DNA of 64,000 nucleotides from Stygiobacter sp. RIFOXYC2_FULL_38_25 (GTDB lineage: Bacteria > Bacteroidota > Ignavibacteria > Ignavibacteriales > Melioribacteraceae), in NCBI GenBank assembly GCA_001803165.1, contig MHAZ01000003.1:1-64000 (forward strand), read 5' to 3'. Below the pieces are notes generated by a model. The model was not told the DNA's origin. It did not search any database and saw nothing but the letters and a program-made list of their open reading frames with translations. This document shows positions 17,030 through 26,165 of the stretch, piece after piece. Made by a program: the position numbers and the translations under genes. Each line of letters begins with the position of its first letter. Position 1 is the first letter of the stretch.

Positions 17030-17803
17030 CTAGAATACTCCTTTGATGAACTCAACAAACAAACCACGGTCGGCAATGTTTTGATCAATCTTTTTGTTCT
17101 TAAGCATATCTCTCAAATTGAGCCCGATTGTCAAACCATCGCCGATTGCGCAACGTATGCCGAAATTCATATAGCCATTTCCCTTACCGATAGACGTAAG
17201 AGTATTGTCGTTGAAAGCAATGTCATATTCTCCGAGAATCGAAAAGATCTCACCTAAAGTTTTCTCGAAACCAAATGCTAAGTTGAGGTCCTTATCGTTA
17301 TCATCCCGTTCGAGCGAATAGTTGAGCGCTCCGTGAACACTGAAGTATCCCAATAGATCAAAATTTTTGGATGCTGCAACAAAAAATCCCGGCGACTTAA
17401 TTTCATAACGATTTAGAGCTTTGTCAAAGTATCCTTTCCCTTGAGATTCAAATCCGGCAGCAATTGCCGGCAAAACTATGCTTTCCTCAATTATTCTTAC
17501 TCTAAAATTTATTCCGGGAAGTTTGTACCAATTTATTTTTCCAGTACCAATAACGTTTCCACCGCCATAAGAAAGACCAAAACTAACTCCGTCAAAAACT
17601 CCAAGCTCTATCTTTGTTATGAATACGCCGTACGGCATAGCTTCCATTGTTATCCCGGAAAAACCGCGACCAATAACTCCGGTAGTTGGCATATCAATGA
17701 GATAGCGGTATTCATATTTTGCACTTGAACCGCTGGTCCCTTGAGGAAAAATATTTATAGCGGAGGTAAGTAATAAGCTTATTGTAAGTATTGATTTCTT
17801 CAT
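17030..17803 (-). CDS. Predicted outer-membrane beta-barrel protein, function unknown
   Basis: 257 aa: signal peptide (MKKSILTISLLLTSAINIFPQ), then amphipathic strands (GVSFGLSYGGG, FGIRCAIGDGLTIGLNLRD) ending in a Phe. A conserved-looking N-terminal RYLIDMPTTGVIGRGFSGITMEAMPYG resembles the start of YjbH-like barrels, but the similarity is too slight for a firm name. It lies downstream of cysS, 62 bp from it, and upstream of the lipoprotein gene; no functional link is evident. Confidence 0.65.
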   Translation of the reverse strand: MKKSILTISLLLTSAINIFPQGTSGSSAKYEYRYLIDMPTTGVIGRGFSGITMEAMPYGVFITKIELGVFDGVSFGLSYGGGNVIGTGKINWYKLPGINFRVRIIEESIVLPAIAAGFESQGKGYFDKALNRYEIKSPGFFVAASKNFDLLGYFSVHGALNYSLERDDNDKDLNLAFGFEKTLGEIFSILGEYDIAFNDNTLTSIGKGNGYMNFGIRCAIGDGLTIGLNLRDMLKNKKIDQNIADRGLFVEFIKGVF

Positions 17804-17865
17804 TAGTGTTCCGCGGAAATTTTTCTTTTCAATTTAGAAATAATTAATTAGTGAAACCGCAGATT

Positions 17866-19275
17866 TTATTTTCTCTTGAAAGTTGGTCCAGTTTTGCTGT
17901 CCTGGATTATCAGCCCAAGATCGTTCAGTTTATTTCTGATTTCATCAGCCAATTTATAATTTTTTTCCTTTTTTGCTGCTTCCCGTTCTTCCAGCATTTT
18001 ATTGATTGCATCTATATCTAATGAAGAGTGTAAATCTCTCCTCAAATCTGCAAAATGAATTACACCAAGAACATCCTCAGCAGTTTTGGCTAAAAAGTTT
18101 TTCAGTTCCAGCAAGAATGATTTGGTCAGATTTGGATTCTCATCGATCACTTTATTTGCCGCTCGTACAAAATCGAAAATTACGGCAACAGCCTGCGGAG
18201 TGTTGAAATCATCATCCATTACAGTTTCAAATTCATTATAAAAATTTTTGAGAGCAAACTCCGGTTGAATTCCATTCTCATCAGCTTTTGCAATTGACTC
18301 TTCAAACCTTTCAGCAAGGTTGATAATTTTATCCACTCCCTTCTGGGCTGAAGTTAAAAGTTCATCGCTAAAATTCAGCGGTCCGCCGTAATGTGTTTGC
18401 GAGAAAAATAATCTTACAGCTTCGGCAGAGTGACGAGCAAGCACATCACGTGCTGTAAAAAAATTACCAAGCGATTTAGACATTTTCTCGTTTTGAATAT
18501 TTAGAAAGCCGAAGTGCATCCAATACTTTACAAACTGGTTTTCGTTTACACCTTCACTTTGCGCAATTTCATTTTCGTGGTGGGGAAATATTAAATCGTT
18601 GCCGCCTGCATGAATGTCTACCGTCTTGCCAAGGTGTTTTGTACTCATAGCAGAACATTCAATATGCCATCCGGGTCTTCCTTTTCCCCAAGGACTATCC
18701 CAGCTTGGTTCTCCCGGTTTGGCTTTTTTCCAAAGCGAAAAATCAAGCGGACTGTTTTTCTGCTCATTAACTTCTACTCGTGCGCCGGCTTCAAGTTCAT
18801 CAATCTTTTTCCCGCTTAACTTTCCATAGCCATCAAACTTTTTAACGTTGTAAAAAACATCTCCATCAACATTGTAAGCAATTCCCTTCCTTTCCAAATC
18901 ACTAATTAATTCTATCATCTCTTCAACGTGGCTGGTTGCTTTGGGATAGAAATCAGCTTTTCTAACTTTTAATTTTTCGATGTCTTCAAAAAAAGCATCT
19001 ATATAAAATTGCGATATCGCTTCTGCTGTTGTTTGCTGCTCGTTAGATTTTTTAATTATTCTATCTTCAATATCAGTAAGGTTCATTACGAATTTTACTT
19101 TGTAGCCTTTGTATTCCAAATAACGACGCACAATATCCGACATGATAAAAGAACGCGAGTTTCCGATGTGAAAATAATCGTAAACAGTAGGTCCGCACAT
19201 ATACATTGTGACATTTGGCGGGTTTAATGGTTTAAATTCTTCCTTTCTGCGAGTCAGAGTATTGTAGATCAGCAT
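17866..19275 (-). CDS. cysS: Cysteinyl-tRNA synthetase
   Basis: Class I synthetase charging tRNA-Cys. MYMCGPTVYDYFHIGN holds the first zinc Cys and the HIGN signature; WHIECSAMS and HAGGNDLIFPHHENE supply the remaining zinc ligands and active-site residues; KMSKSLGN is the second signature; the C-terminal helical domain ends with the usual R-N-K-L-x-x-x-G-L-x-I-Q-D-S-K-T-G. Length (469 aa) is normal. Start at ATG 19275 with TAGGAAA upstream; an in-frame ATG at 19308 is upstream of the likely transcription start. Confidence 0.97.
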   Translation of the reverse strand: MLIYNTLTRRKEEFKPLNPPNVTMYMCGPTVYDYFHIGNSRSFIMSDIVRRYLEYKGYKVKFVMNLTDIEDRIIKKSNEQQTTAEAISQFYIDAFFEDIEKLKVRKADFYPKATSHVEEMIELISDLERKGIAYNVDGDVFYNVKKFDGYGKLSGKKIDELEAGARVEVNEQKNSPLDFSLWKKAKPGEPSWDSPWGKGRPGWHIECSAMSTKHLGKTVDIHAGGNDLIFPHHENEIAQSEGVNENQFVKYWMHFGFLNIQNEKMSKSLGNFFTARDVLARHSAEAVRLFFSQTHYGGPLNFSDELLTSAQKGVDKIINLAERFEESIAKADENGIQPEFALKNFYNEFETVMDDDFNTPQAVAVIFDFVRAANKVIDENPNLTKSFLLELKNFLAKTAEDVLGVIHFADLRRDLHSSLDIDAINKMLEEREAAKKEKNYKLADEIRNKLNDLGLIIQDSKTGPTFKRK

Positions 19276-19296
19276 AAAATTTCCTAAAAATTCAAG

Positions 19297-19328
19297 CAAA
19301 AATAGCATTCGACGGACGGTATATCAAC
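19297..19328 (-). promoter_or_regulatory. Bacteroidota-type promoter for cysS
   Basis: On the minus strand GTTG (19325-19328), 20 nt, TATTTTTG (19297-19304), an exact TAnnTTTG match. Places the transcription start near 19290, only about 15 nt before ATG 19275. Confidence 0.6.
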
Positions 19329-19381
19329 TAAACATCCTATTTAAATATTCGACAATAAAATGAGATTTTTTTTATAAAGAC

Positions 19382-19441
19382 TTTGACATCTTTAATAAAC
19401 TTTTTATTTTACTATCGGAAAAAAGAATAAAGTTGTCCGAT
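19382..19441 (+). promoter_or_regulatory. Possible promoter and inverted repeat upstream of the multihaem cytochrome
   Basis: TTTG (19382-19385), 19 nt, TATTTTAC (19405-19412), a weak -7 match. Just downstream, ATCGGA (19414-19419) and TCCGAT (19436-19441) form an inverted repeat with a 16-nt spacer, which could be an operator or a leader hairpin in the roughly 90-nt untranslated region. Speculative. Confidence 0.35.
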
Positions 19442-19509
19442 GTCTTTTTATCTAAAAATTTTTAAGACTTTTATGTCGAACAAAAAATCAAATCACTGGA
19501 GGATTCATT

Positions 19510-21690
19510 ATGAGACTTAGATTTACTTATTTAGTCTTAGCTGTTGTTCTGCTCTCAACTGCAGTGTTCGCACAAACTGTAGTAAAATTTCGCGTAGCCC
19601 CATTGGGTATTTCGCCGAGAGATTCTGTAAAATCTAATACTGATATTTATACTGCTGCTGCTAGTGGATTAAAAAATGTTGGGATAGGTTCAAAGATGTA
19701 CTTTCAAGCTTCATTAATTGGTAAGAAATTCGGAACCGCTGTTACTTACACAATTACTAGAAAACCTTCCGGTTCAACAGCCACAATAGGTGCTGTAAAA
19801 CATATTAAAAATGATTCTACACAAGTTGCATCATTTGTACCTGATAAAGCCGGGGCTTATGAATTGACTGTTACTGATGGTTCTTATACTACAACTGTAA
19901 CATTCAATGCAGCAAAGTATCTTGGTTACAAGAATACTATTGTTAATGGCGTTGATACAAAATTAAGTTGCAAAACTTGTCACTCAACAATTGTTACCTC
20001 TTATGAAAAAACGAGACATGCCGTTGGTAACGATGAAAAACTTGATGGAATCAATGCACCAACTTATAAAGCATCCTGTGTTGGGTGCCATTCAACAGGT
20101 TATGATGCAAGCGTAACAGCTAAAAACGATGGCTTTGATGATTTTCCTTTTACATTTCCAACTGTTTTAGCTGCCGGCAATGCTGTAAAAGCATATAAGG
20201 ATTTCCCGGATGCGATGATGAGATCAAACATTCAATGTGAATCTTGCCATGGTCCTGCAAGCGCACACATGGGTGCAGTTACTGATGAAAGAATTGACGC
20301 AACTTATGATCCGGCTCCTTGCGCTGTTTGTCATGATTCAGGAACACATCATATTTTCCCGGAACAATGGGATGCATCTTTACATTCAGGGGCTACTTCA
20401 TACCCAACAGGTGCTGGACGTGAATCATGTGTAAGATGCCATACCGGCGCTGGATTTTCTCAATACACAAGAGGAATTCCTAGCACAGACCCTTATTTTG
20501 ATGTTTCATATTCAGCTATAACATGTGCAGGCTGCCATAATCCTCACGATGCAACAAACACCCGTCAATTAAGAAAAGTTTCTGCAGAAATTTATACAGT
20601 AAATACAGTTGATGTAACTAAGCCTACATACGTTGCTGTTCAAGGTGCCGGATTGGGAGCTATGTGCATAAACTGCCATCAATCAAGAGCCGAAGCGAAT
20701 GCTTCCGTTGCTGCTACTTCTATTTCATCTCGCTTTGGTCCACATTACGGTCCTCAAGGTGATATATTGCTCTCAAGTAATATGCTCGAATTAGGTGGAG
20801 TTAAATTATTGAAAACCGGTCATCTTGGCGCCACGGCAGATGCTTGTGTTAGATGTCATATGTATAGTGCTAATGCTTTAACTGGCACTACTGTTAATCA
20901 GTGGGGCGGTCACTCTTTTAGCATGAGTAAATTTAAGAAAGATGCTAAAGGAGATTACGTTTTAGGACCGGACCATAGAAGAGTAAAAGCAGAAGATAAC
21001 ATGGATGCTTGTGCACAATGTCATGGTGCTACATTTGGCGGATCTTTTGGAGATGCAAAATTCTTTATGAATGGAAAAGGCGATCATGATAATGATGGGT
21101 TAGTGAAAGGTTTGCAAGAAGAAGTCTGGGGTATGATTAACAAGATCATGAAAGAATTAGGAAAAATCCCGGGTTCTACATTCAGCCCAGAATATGGACA
21201 GTACGACGCAACAGGTAAATTTATTGCTTTCCCGGTACCCAAAACAACTTGGACAAAGACACAATTGCAAGCTTATTGGAACGCTAATACTGCTCATAAT
21301 GATAAGAGTGGTGGCATTCATAATCCAAAGTATATCATAACAGCTTTAAGAGGTGCTATGGCTGTACTTGGAATTCCAGTTGGCATTAATGAAGAAGAAA
21401 ACGGATCAGTTCCAACTACATACGCATTACAACAAAATTATCCGAATCCATTCAATCCATCTACAACAATTAAATTCTCTATTCCAAAAGCTGGAAACGT
21501 GAAATTGACTGTATATGATATTCTTGGTAAGGAAGTTTCAACATTAGTTAATAATTTCTTAAATGCCGGCGAATATAACTTCCAGTTCAATGCAAGCTCC
21601 GCCAACGGCGGATTAGCTTCCGGAATTTATCTCTACAGATTGGAAACAAATAACTTTGTTAAAACAAACAAAATGTTGTTGATGAAGTAA
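19510..21690 (+). CDS. Nine-haem c-type cytochrome with T9SS sorting domain
   Basis: 726 aa. Signal peptide (VLAVVLLSTAVFAQ), an N-terminal immunoglobulin-like region (about 25-140), then nine CxxCH haem sites at about residues 154, 190, 243, 271, 307, 339, 386, 446 and 501, and a C-terminal T9SS sorting domain (QQNYPNPFNPSTTIKFSIP ... KMLLMK). It should be loaded with haem in the periplasm and then delivered to the cell surface or medium, where it could move electrons to external acceptors or reduce a small substrate. Excellent ribosome site GGAGG 7 nt before ATG. Monocistronic with its own terminator. The exact cytochrome family cannot be named by eye. Confidence 0.93.
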   Translation: MRLRFTYLVLAVVLLSTAVFAQTVVKFRVAPLGISPRDSVKSNTDIYTAAASGLKNVGIGSKMYFQASLIGKKFGTAVTYTITRKPSGSTATIGAVKHIKNDSTQVASFVPDKAGAYELTVTDGSYTTTVTFNAAKYLGYKNTIVNGVDTKLSCKTCHSTIVTSYEKTRHAVGNDEKLDGINAPTYKASCVGCHSTGYDASVTAKNDGFDDFPFTFPTVLAAGNAVKAYKDFPDAMMRSNIQCESCHGPASAHMGAVTDERIDATYDPAPCAVCHDSGTHHIFPEQWDASLHSGATSYPTGAGRESCVRCHTGAGFSQYTRGIPSTDPYFDVSYSAITCAGCHNPHDATNTRQLRKVSAEIYTVNTVDVTKPTYVAVQGAGLGAMCINCHQSRAEANASVAATSISSRFGPHYGPQGDILLSSNMLELGGVKLLKTGHLGATADACVRCHMYSANALTGTTVNQWGGHSFSMSKFKKDAKGDYVLGPDHRRVKAEDNMDACAQCHGATFGGSFGDAKFFMNGKGDHDNDGLVKGLQEEVWGMINKIMKELGKIPGSTFSPEYGQYDATGKFIAFPVPKTTWTKTQLQAYWNANTAHNDKSGGIHNPKYIITALRGAMAVLGIPVGINEEENGSVPTTYALQQNYPNPFNPSTTIKFSIPKAGNVKLTVYDILGKEVSTLVNNFLNAGEYNFQFNASSANGGLASGIYLYRLETNNFVKTNKMLLMK

Positions 21691-21732
21691 CAGTAATAAG
21701 TATATAGTACTTAGTATTGAGTATATAGAAAA

Positions 21733-21766
21733 GCCCGGTTCGTTTTATAACGGATCGGGTTTTTTT
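21733..21766 (+). terminator. Rho-independent terminator of the cytochrome gene
   Basis: CCCGGTTCGTT, loop TTAT, AACGGATCGGG then seven T. The stem has two G-U pairs. About 45 nt after the stop. Confidence 0.85.
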
Positions 21767-21794
21767 ATGCCGGTTCTCTTATTTCCCTTTTTGA

Positions 21795-21802
21795 TATATT
21801 TG
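21795..21802 (+). promoter_or_regulatory. Probable -7 box for aspA-hydF
   Basis: TATATTTG matches TAnnTTTG exactly; no convincing TTG lies 20 nt upstream. Its position, 22 nt before ATG 21824, supports that start over the ATG at 21767, which sits in the preceding terminator. Confidence 0.4.
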
Positions 21803-21823
21803 ATTAGAAAATTTTATGGCGTT

Positions 21824-23233
21824 ATGCGAATAGAAAAAGATTCTCTCGGCGAAATTGAATTACCGGATGATGCTGTATATGGAATTCATGCATTTAGAAG
21901 TTTGCAGAACTTTCCCCGCTCCGGAGAAAAAATTCACCCGTATCTTATCAAAGCATTTTTGCAAGTTAAGCTTGCCGCGGCTGAAACAAACTACAAATGC
22001 GGACTTCTCTTCAAGGACAAATACACTGCAATTGATGAAGCAATTAATGAGCTGCTTTCGGAAACAGAAGCGTGTATTAAGGGAACCCTTGCCAGTATTT
22101 ATGAAAAGATGATTGTTGATCCATACCAAGGAGGCGCCGGTACTTCGTTGAACATGAACATAAACGAAGTAATAGCTAACACTGCATTGAAAAACATGGG
22201 AAAAGAATTTGGCGATTACTCGCATGTTCATCCGCTTGATGATGTGAACATGAGCCAATCAACTAATGATACTTTTCCTACTGCTTTAAGAATTGCAAGC
22301 ATTTACCTTCTGCGCGAACTTCAAGATTCATTTGCGCGCTTGCAAAATTCACTTCAGAAAAAAGAAGAAGAGTTTAGAAACGTAATTAAAATTGGACGGA
22401 CACAATTTCAAGATGCAGTTCCCATTACACTCGGACAAGAATTTGGCGCTTACGCGCAAGCTATATCGCGCGATAGATGGCGCTTGTACAATGCCGAAGA
22501 ACGATTGCGTTCCGTTAATCTTGGTGGAACTGCAGTTGGAAATTCAATCGCTACTTCAAGAGAATATGTTCTAAACGTAAACAGCATTCTTAAAAAAATT
22601 ACAAAGCTGCCAATTGCCAAAAGCGAAGACCTTATTGATGCCACACAAAACCTTGATGTGTTCGTTGAGGTTCACGGAATTGTAAAAGCCGGCGCTACCT
22701 CAATCATAAAAATGTGTAACGATCTGCGCTTCATGTCGAGCGGACCGAGCGGCGGGATTGGAGAAATTAATCTTCCGCCGATGCAAGCCGGTTCCAGCAT
22801 TATGCCCGGTAAAGTGAATCCGGTAATTCTCGAAAACGCGATACAAATTTGTGAACTTGTTAAAGGCAACGATGTAATAATTTCAAATTTGGTTTCTGCC
22901 GGAAACCTTGAGCTGAATGCATTTATGCCAATGATTGCACACACATTCTTGAAATCATTTTCAATGCTGAAAGATTCCAATATTAATCTCTCAGAAAAAT
23001 GTATTGATGGAATTACTGCAAACATTGAACGGTGCAGAGAAAACTTGATTAACTCAACGGCAATTGCCGCATCATTAATAACTGCATTTGGCTACGAGAC
23101 AATTCAAGAATTAGTGATATATGCAGAAGTAAACAAAATACCATTCGTAAAAGCTTTGATGAAAAGTAAACTCCTCGATGAAAATGAATTATTGAATCTA
23201 ATCTCTAAAGACTTAGGAATTAAAATTGAGTAA
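21824..23233 (+). CDS. aspA: Aspartate ammonia-lyase
   Basis: Converts aspartate to fumarate and ammonia. The fumarase/aspartase superfamily signature GSSIMPGKVNP (mobile catalytic loop) is intact; SQSTNDTFPTALR and IGRTQFQDAVPITLGQEF are the aspartase-like forms rather than those of fumarase C (which has GRTHLQDATP). The length (469 aa) is normal. The open frame extends 57 nt upstream but includes the previous terminator. The 3' end overlaps hydF by 8 bp, so the two are translationally coupled; aspA is a known companion of hydrogenase-maturation genes in Bacteroides-type clusters, where it may supply ammonia. Confidence 0.92.
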   Translation: MRIEKDSLGEIELPDDAVYGIHAFRSLQNFPRSGEKIHPYLIKAFLQVKLAAAETNYKCGLLFKDKYTAIDEAINELLSETEACIKGTLASIYEKMIVDPYQGGAGTSLNMNINEVIANTALKNMGKEFGDYSHVHPLDDVNMSQSTNDTFPTALRIASIYLLRELQDSFARLQNSLQKKEEEFRNVIKIGRTQFQDAVPITLGQEFGAYAQAISRDRWRLYNAEERLRSVNLGGTAVGNSIATSREYVLNVNSILKKITKLPIAKSEDLIDATQNLDVFVEVHGIVKAGATSIIKMCNDLRFMSSGPSGGIGEINLPPMQAGSSIMPGKVNPVILENAIQICELVKGNDVIISNLVSAGNLELNAFMPMIAHTFLKSFSMLKDSNINLSEKCIDGITANIERCRENLINSTAIAASLITAFGYETIQELVIYAEVNKIPFVKALMKSKLLDENELLNLISKDLGIKIE

Positions 23234-24446
23234 AGTAGCACAAGCTGAAAGAATACATATAACTTTTGTTGGGCAAAGAAATGTTGGTAAATCTTCTTTG
23301 ATGAATAAAATCATTGGGCAAGATTTAGTGATTGTAAGTGAAACTCCCGGCACCACAACTGATCCAGTTCGCAAAGCGATGGAGTTGCTTCCTTTCGGTC
23401 CGGTTGTTTTAATTGATACAGCCGGCATTGATGATGTTGGAGAACTCGGTGAGAAGAGAATTAGCAGGACTGTAAAAGTTATTTCCGAATCGGACTTTGC
23501 GCTGCTCGTTTTGGATTCGCAAGCAAAGTTGAGTGAGCAAGAAAGAAATTTAATAGAACATCTAAAGCAGCTTGAAATTCCTTTTCTCGCTGTAATAAAT
23601 AAATCCGAACTGGGAATTAACTACGAACTTGTTGCAGAATTAAATTCATTTGAAGTTCAGTTTCATTCAGTTTCATGCTTGACTGGTGAAGGAATACACG
23701 AGCTTAAAGAAAAAATAGTTAGGCTCTTGCCAAGCGACGAAGATATTCCCTTAGTTGGTGATTTGCTGAAACAGCACGATGTTATTGTTCTTGTCGTTCC
23801 TATTGATCTTGGCGCGCCAAAAGGCAGATTGATAATGCCTCAAGTGAACACAATCAGAGAATCTCTTGATGTTGATGCTATTGTTGTAGTTGCTAAGGAT
23901 AAAGAACTTCGCGCGGCATTAAGTAAACTGGCTCAGCCTCCAAAATTAGTTGTAACAGATAGCCAGGCAATTATGCGCGTGGCGGCTGATGTTCCGGATG
24001 AAATTCCACTTACAACTTTCTCAATTCTCATGGCACGTTACAAAGGAGATTTGCCGGAATATGTGCGAGGCTTAAAACGAATTGAGGAACTTCAAAGCGG
24101 CGATAAAGTTTTAGTTGCCGAAGCTTGCTCTCATCACGCGCAGGAAGATGATATCGGCAAAGTTAAAATTCCCCGCTGGCTGCGGCTTCACACTAAAAAA
24201 GATTTAACTATTGATGTTGTGAATGGACACGATTACCCAGAGAATCTTTCCGAGTACAAACTAATTGTCCATTGCGGCGGGTGCATGTTAACACGCAAAA
24301 TGATGCAGCAGCGAATTAAGCAAGCTAAGTTTGTGGGTGTGCCTATTGTTAATTACGGAGTGGCAATTTCTTATATGCATGGCGCAGTTCCGAGAGCGCT
24401 CGAACCATTTGATGAAGCTATTTCTGCGTGGAATGGAATGAAATAA
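23226..24446 (+). CDS. hydF: [FeFe]-hydrogenase maturation GTPase HydF
   Basis: Scaffold on which the 2Fe subcluster of the H-cluster is assembled before insertion into HydA. N-terminal GTPase (G1 GQRNVGKSS, G3 DTAGIDD, G4 NKSE), a dimerisation domain, and a C-terminal FeS domain with the ligands in EACSHHAQ and HCGGCM. TTG start with TAGGAA 7 nt upstream, inside the end of aspA. Length (406 aa) normal. HydE, HydG and the hydrogenase are not in this window and must lie elsewhere if the pathway works. It implies H2 metabolism in the host. Confidence 0.95.
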   Translation: MSKVAQAERIHITFVGQRNVGKSSLMNKIIGQDLVIVSETPGTTTDPVRKAMELLPFGPVVLIDTAGIDDVGELGEKRISRTVKVISESDFALLVLDSQAKLSEQERNLIEHLKQLEIPFLAVINKSELGINYELVAELNSFEVQFHSVSCLTGEGIHELKEKIVRLLPSDEDIPLVGDLLKQHDVIVLVVPIDLGAPKGRLIMPQVNTIRESLDVDAIVVVAKDKELRAALSKLAQPPKLVVTDSQAIMRVAADVPDEIPLTTFSILMARYKGDLPEYVRGLKRIEELQSGDKVLVAEACSHHAQEDDIGKVKIPRWLRLHTKKDLTIDVVNGHDYPENLSEYKLIVHCGGCMLTRKMMQQRIKQAKFVGVPIVNYGVAISYMHGAVPRALEPFDEAISAWNGMK

Positions 24447-24495
24447 ACTAAAGTCAGGGAAGGCAATCAACTTAACTAATTCGAATGGATAGTTG

Positions 24496-25152
24496 TTACA
24501 TACTTACTTTTTCTTTATCAATATAACTTGGCAATTTATTATCAATTAGATCTTCAATTTTCCCTTGAATAATATTGAGATCTTCTAACGCACGTTTCTT
24601 TTGACAATCATTTTTAGGCGTGATGCTACAATAGATGCAAGATGTAGTTATACCATTACAATTTTTATAGTTTTTTTTGATTTGCTCTCTCGTTACTTCT
24701 ATTAAGACTGCAAAAGGGGTCTTTGCTTCTTTTCGAAATTGTTCAGCTTCTTCTAGAAATGAAATATTTTCACCCATATTAACACTATAATCAAATCTAA
24801 TTCTAATAAGTCGGAGTGTATCATTGAAGTATCTCCTCACAATGATGGGTGAAATTTTCCAAACGTTTTGATGGAATTTTTTAGAAGGCACTACTAGAGT
24901 ATTAATGTTTTTTATGCGCCCTAAGCTCAGCGCAGCATAATAAATGTTTTTAAATGCATCTCCCCAATACCTAGAATCTTGAGCAAAAATAATAACTGCT
25001 AAATCAATGAAAAGCTTAGCTTTGTCAAGTAGTCCATTTATTACAGATGGATGTTGTGGACCTTCTCGCGCAACTTCACAGCTAGTTAAGAAAAGGATGA
25101 AGAGAGAATATGTAAAATAACGAAGCGCTTTAACAGGGTTTAAGTTTTTCAT
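24496..25152 (-). CDS. Lipoprotein of unknown function
   Basis: 218 aa. Signal with lipobox FLTSC near residue 25. The mature part is mostly helical, with a Cys cluster near the C-terminal third (NCNGITTSCIYCSITPKNDC, four Cys in 20 residues) that might bind metal or form disulphides. No family recognised. Stands alone between hydF (convergent) and rluD, 29 bp downstream of the latter, so possibly the last gene of the rluD transcript. Confidence 0.6.
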   Translation of the reverse strand: MKNLNPVKALRYFTYSLFILFLTSCEVAREGPQHPSVINGLLDKAKLFIDLAVIIFAQDSRYWGDAFKNIYYAALSLGRIKNINTLVVPSKKFHQNVWKISPIIVRRYFNDTLRLIRIRFDYSVNMGENISFLEEAEQFRKEAKTPFAVLIEVTREQIKKNYKNCNGITTSCIYCSITPKNDCQKKRALEDLNIIQGKIEDLIDNKLPSYIDKEKVSM

Positions 25153-25181
25153 TCATTAACCATATAAAAACTCTTGAGTTT

Positions 25182-26165
25182 CTAAATATTTAATTTATTT
25201 AGTAATTCAACAAAATCTTCCGGCAGTTCAGATTCCAGAAAAACTTTTTCTTTTGTATGTGGATGAATGAAGCCAAGTGTTTTTGCATGAAGTGCTTGAC
25301 GCTTCATAATTTCTAACAAGTTTTCTACGCGGGCTTTTATTTTGGGCAATTCCAATCCGTAAACAATTTTTCTGCCGCCGTAAGTTGGATCGCCAAAGAT
25401 TGAATGATGAACATGATTAAGATGAACACGAATCTGATGGGTTCTTCCCGTCTTTAATTTTAGTTTAACTAAGGAAGCAAAATCAAATTCTTCAATCACT
25501 TCATAAAAAGTATGAGCGTGTTTGCCTTCCAATTCACTAACGGTAAATATTTTTCTATCCTTGTTCGATCTGGCAATGTTGCCAACTATTTCCCCTTTTT
25601 GCTGCTTAAATCTTCCCCAGCAAACAGCCCAGTACTCGCGGTCAATTGTGTGGTGATAAAACTGTTTAGCAAGCTGCGCGTGTGTCCATTCATCTTTAGC
25701 AATTAAAAGTAAGCCGCTTGTTTCTTTATCAATGCGGTGAACAATTCCGGGACGGAAAGAATCTTCATTTAAATCGCTGAGTCTTTTAGTGTGATGCAGA
25801 AGCGCATTAACGAGTGTACCTGTGTAATTGCCGAGAGAAGGATGCGCAACCATTCCCGCCGGTTTATTTACTACGAGCAAATATGGATCTTCATAAACAA
25901 TATCGAGCGGAATATCTTCGGCTTCTGTTTCATCCGGGCGTGGATTGGTAGGAATTGTAAGATCAATTACATCATTTGGGCAAACTTGGTAATTTGGTTT
26001 TACAACAACACCATTTGCGGTTACACCGCCGAACTTAATTAATTTTTGAATGCGGGAGCGTGTAGCGTTTTCAACAGAATTAGCAAGGAACACATCTAGT
26101 CGTTCTTTCTTCTTTCCTTCCGGAACATCAATCCTTATCTTTTTTTCTGTTACTATCTTCGCCAT
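25182..26165 (-). CDS. rluD: RluD-family 23S rRNA pseudouridine synthase
   Basis: N-terminal S4 RNA-binding domain (RLDVFLANSVENATRSRIQKLI) and RluA-type catalytic domain with HRIDKETSGLLL carrying the catalytic Asp, and the closing LKTGRTHQIRVH motif. Typical length. Probably modifies helix 69 of 23S rRNA. ATG at 26165 lies inside the end of lspA (38-bp overlap); the codon before it is an in-frame TTG. Same position relative to lspA as ylyB in Bacillus. Confidence 0.93.
   Translation of the reverse strand: MAKIVTEKKIRIDVPEGKKKERLDVFLANSVENATRSRIQKLIKFGGVTANGVVVKPNYQVCPNDVIDLTIPTNPRPDETEAEDIPLDIVYEDPYLLVVNKPAGMVAHPSLGNYTGTLVNALLHHTKRLSDLNEDSFRPGIVHRIDKETSGLLLIAKDEWTHAQLAKQFYHHTIDREYWAVCWGRFKQQKGEIVGNIARSNKDRKIFTVSELEGKHAHTFYEVIEEFDFASLVKLKLKTGRTHQIRVHLNHVHHSIFGDPTYGGRKIVYGLELPKIKARVENLLEIMKRQALHAKTLGFIHPHTKEKVFLESELPEDFVELLNKLNI

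Noticed and set aside
23226-24446. Complete hydrogenase-maturation cluster
   Set aside because: Only hydF (with aspA) is present; no HydE, HydG or hydrogenase gene within the window.
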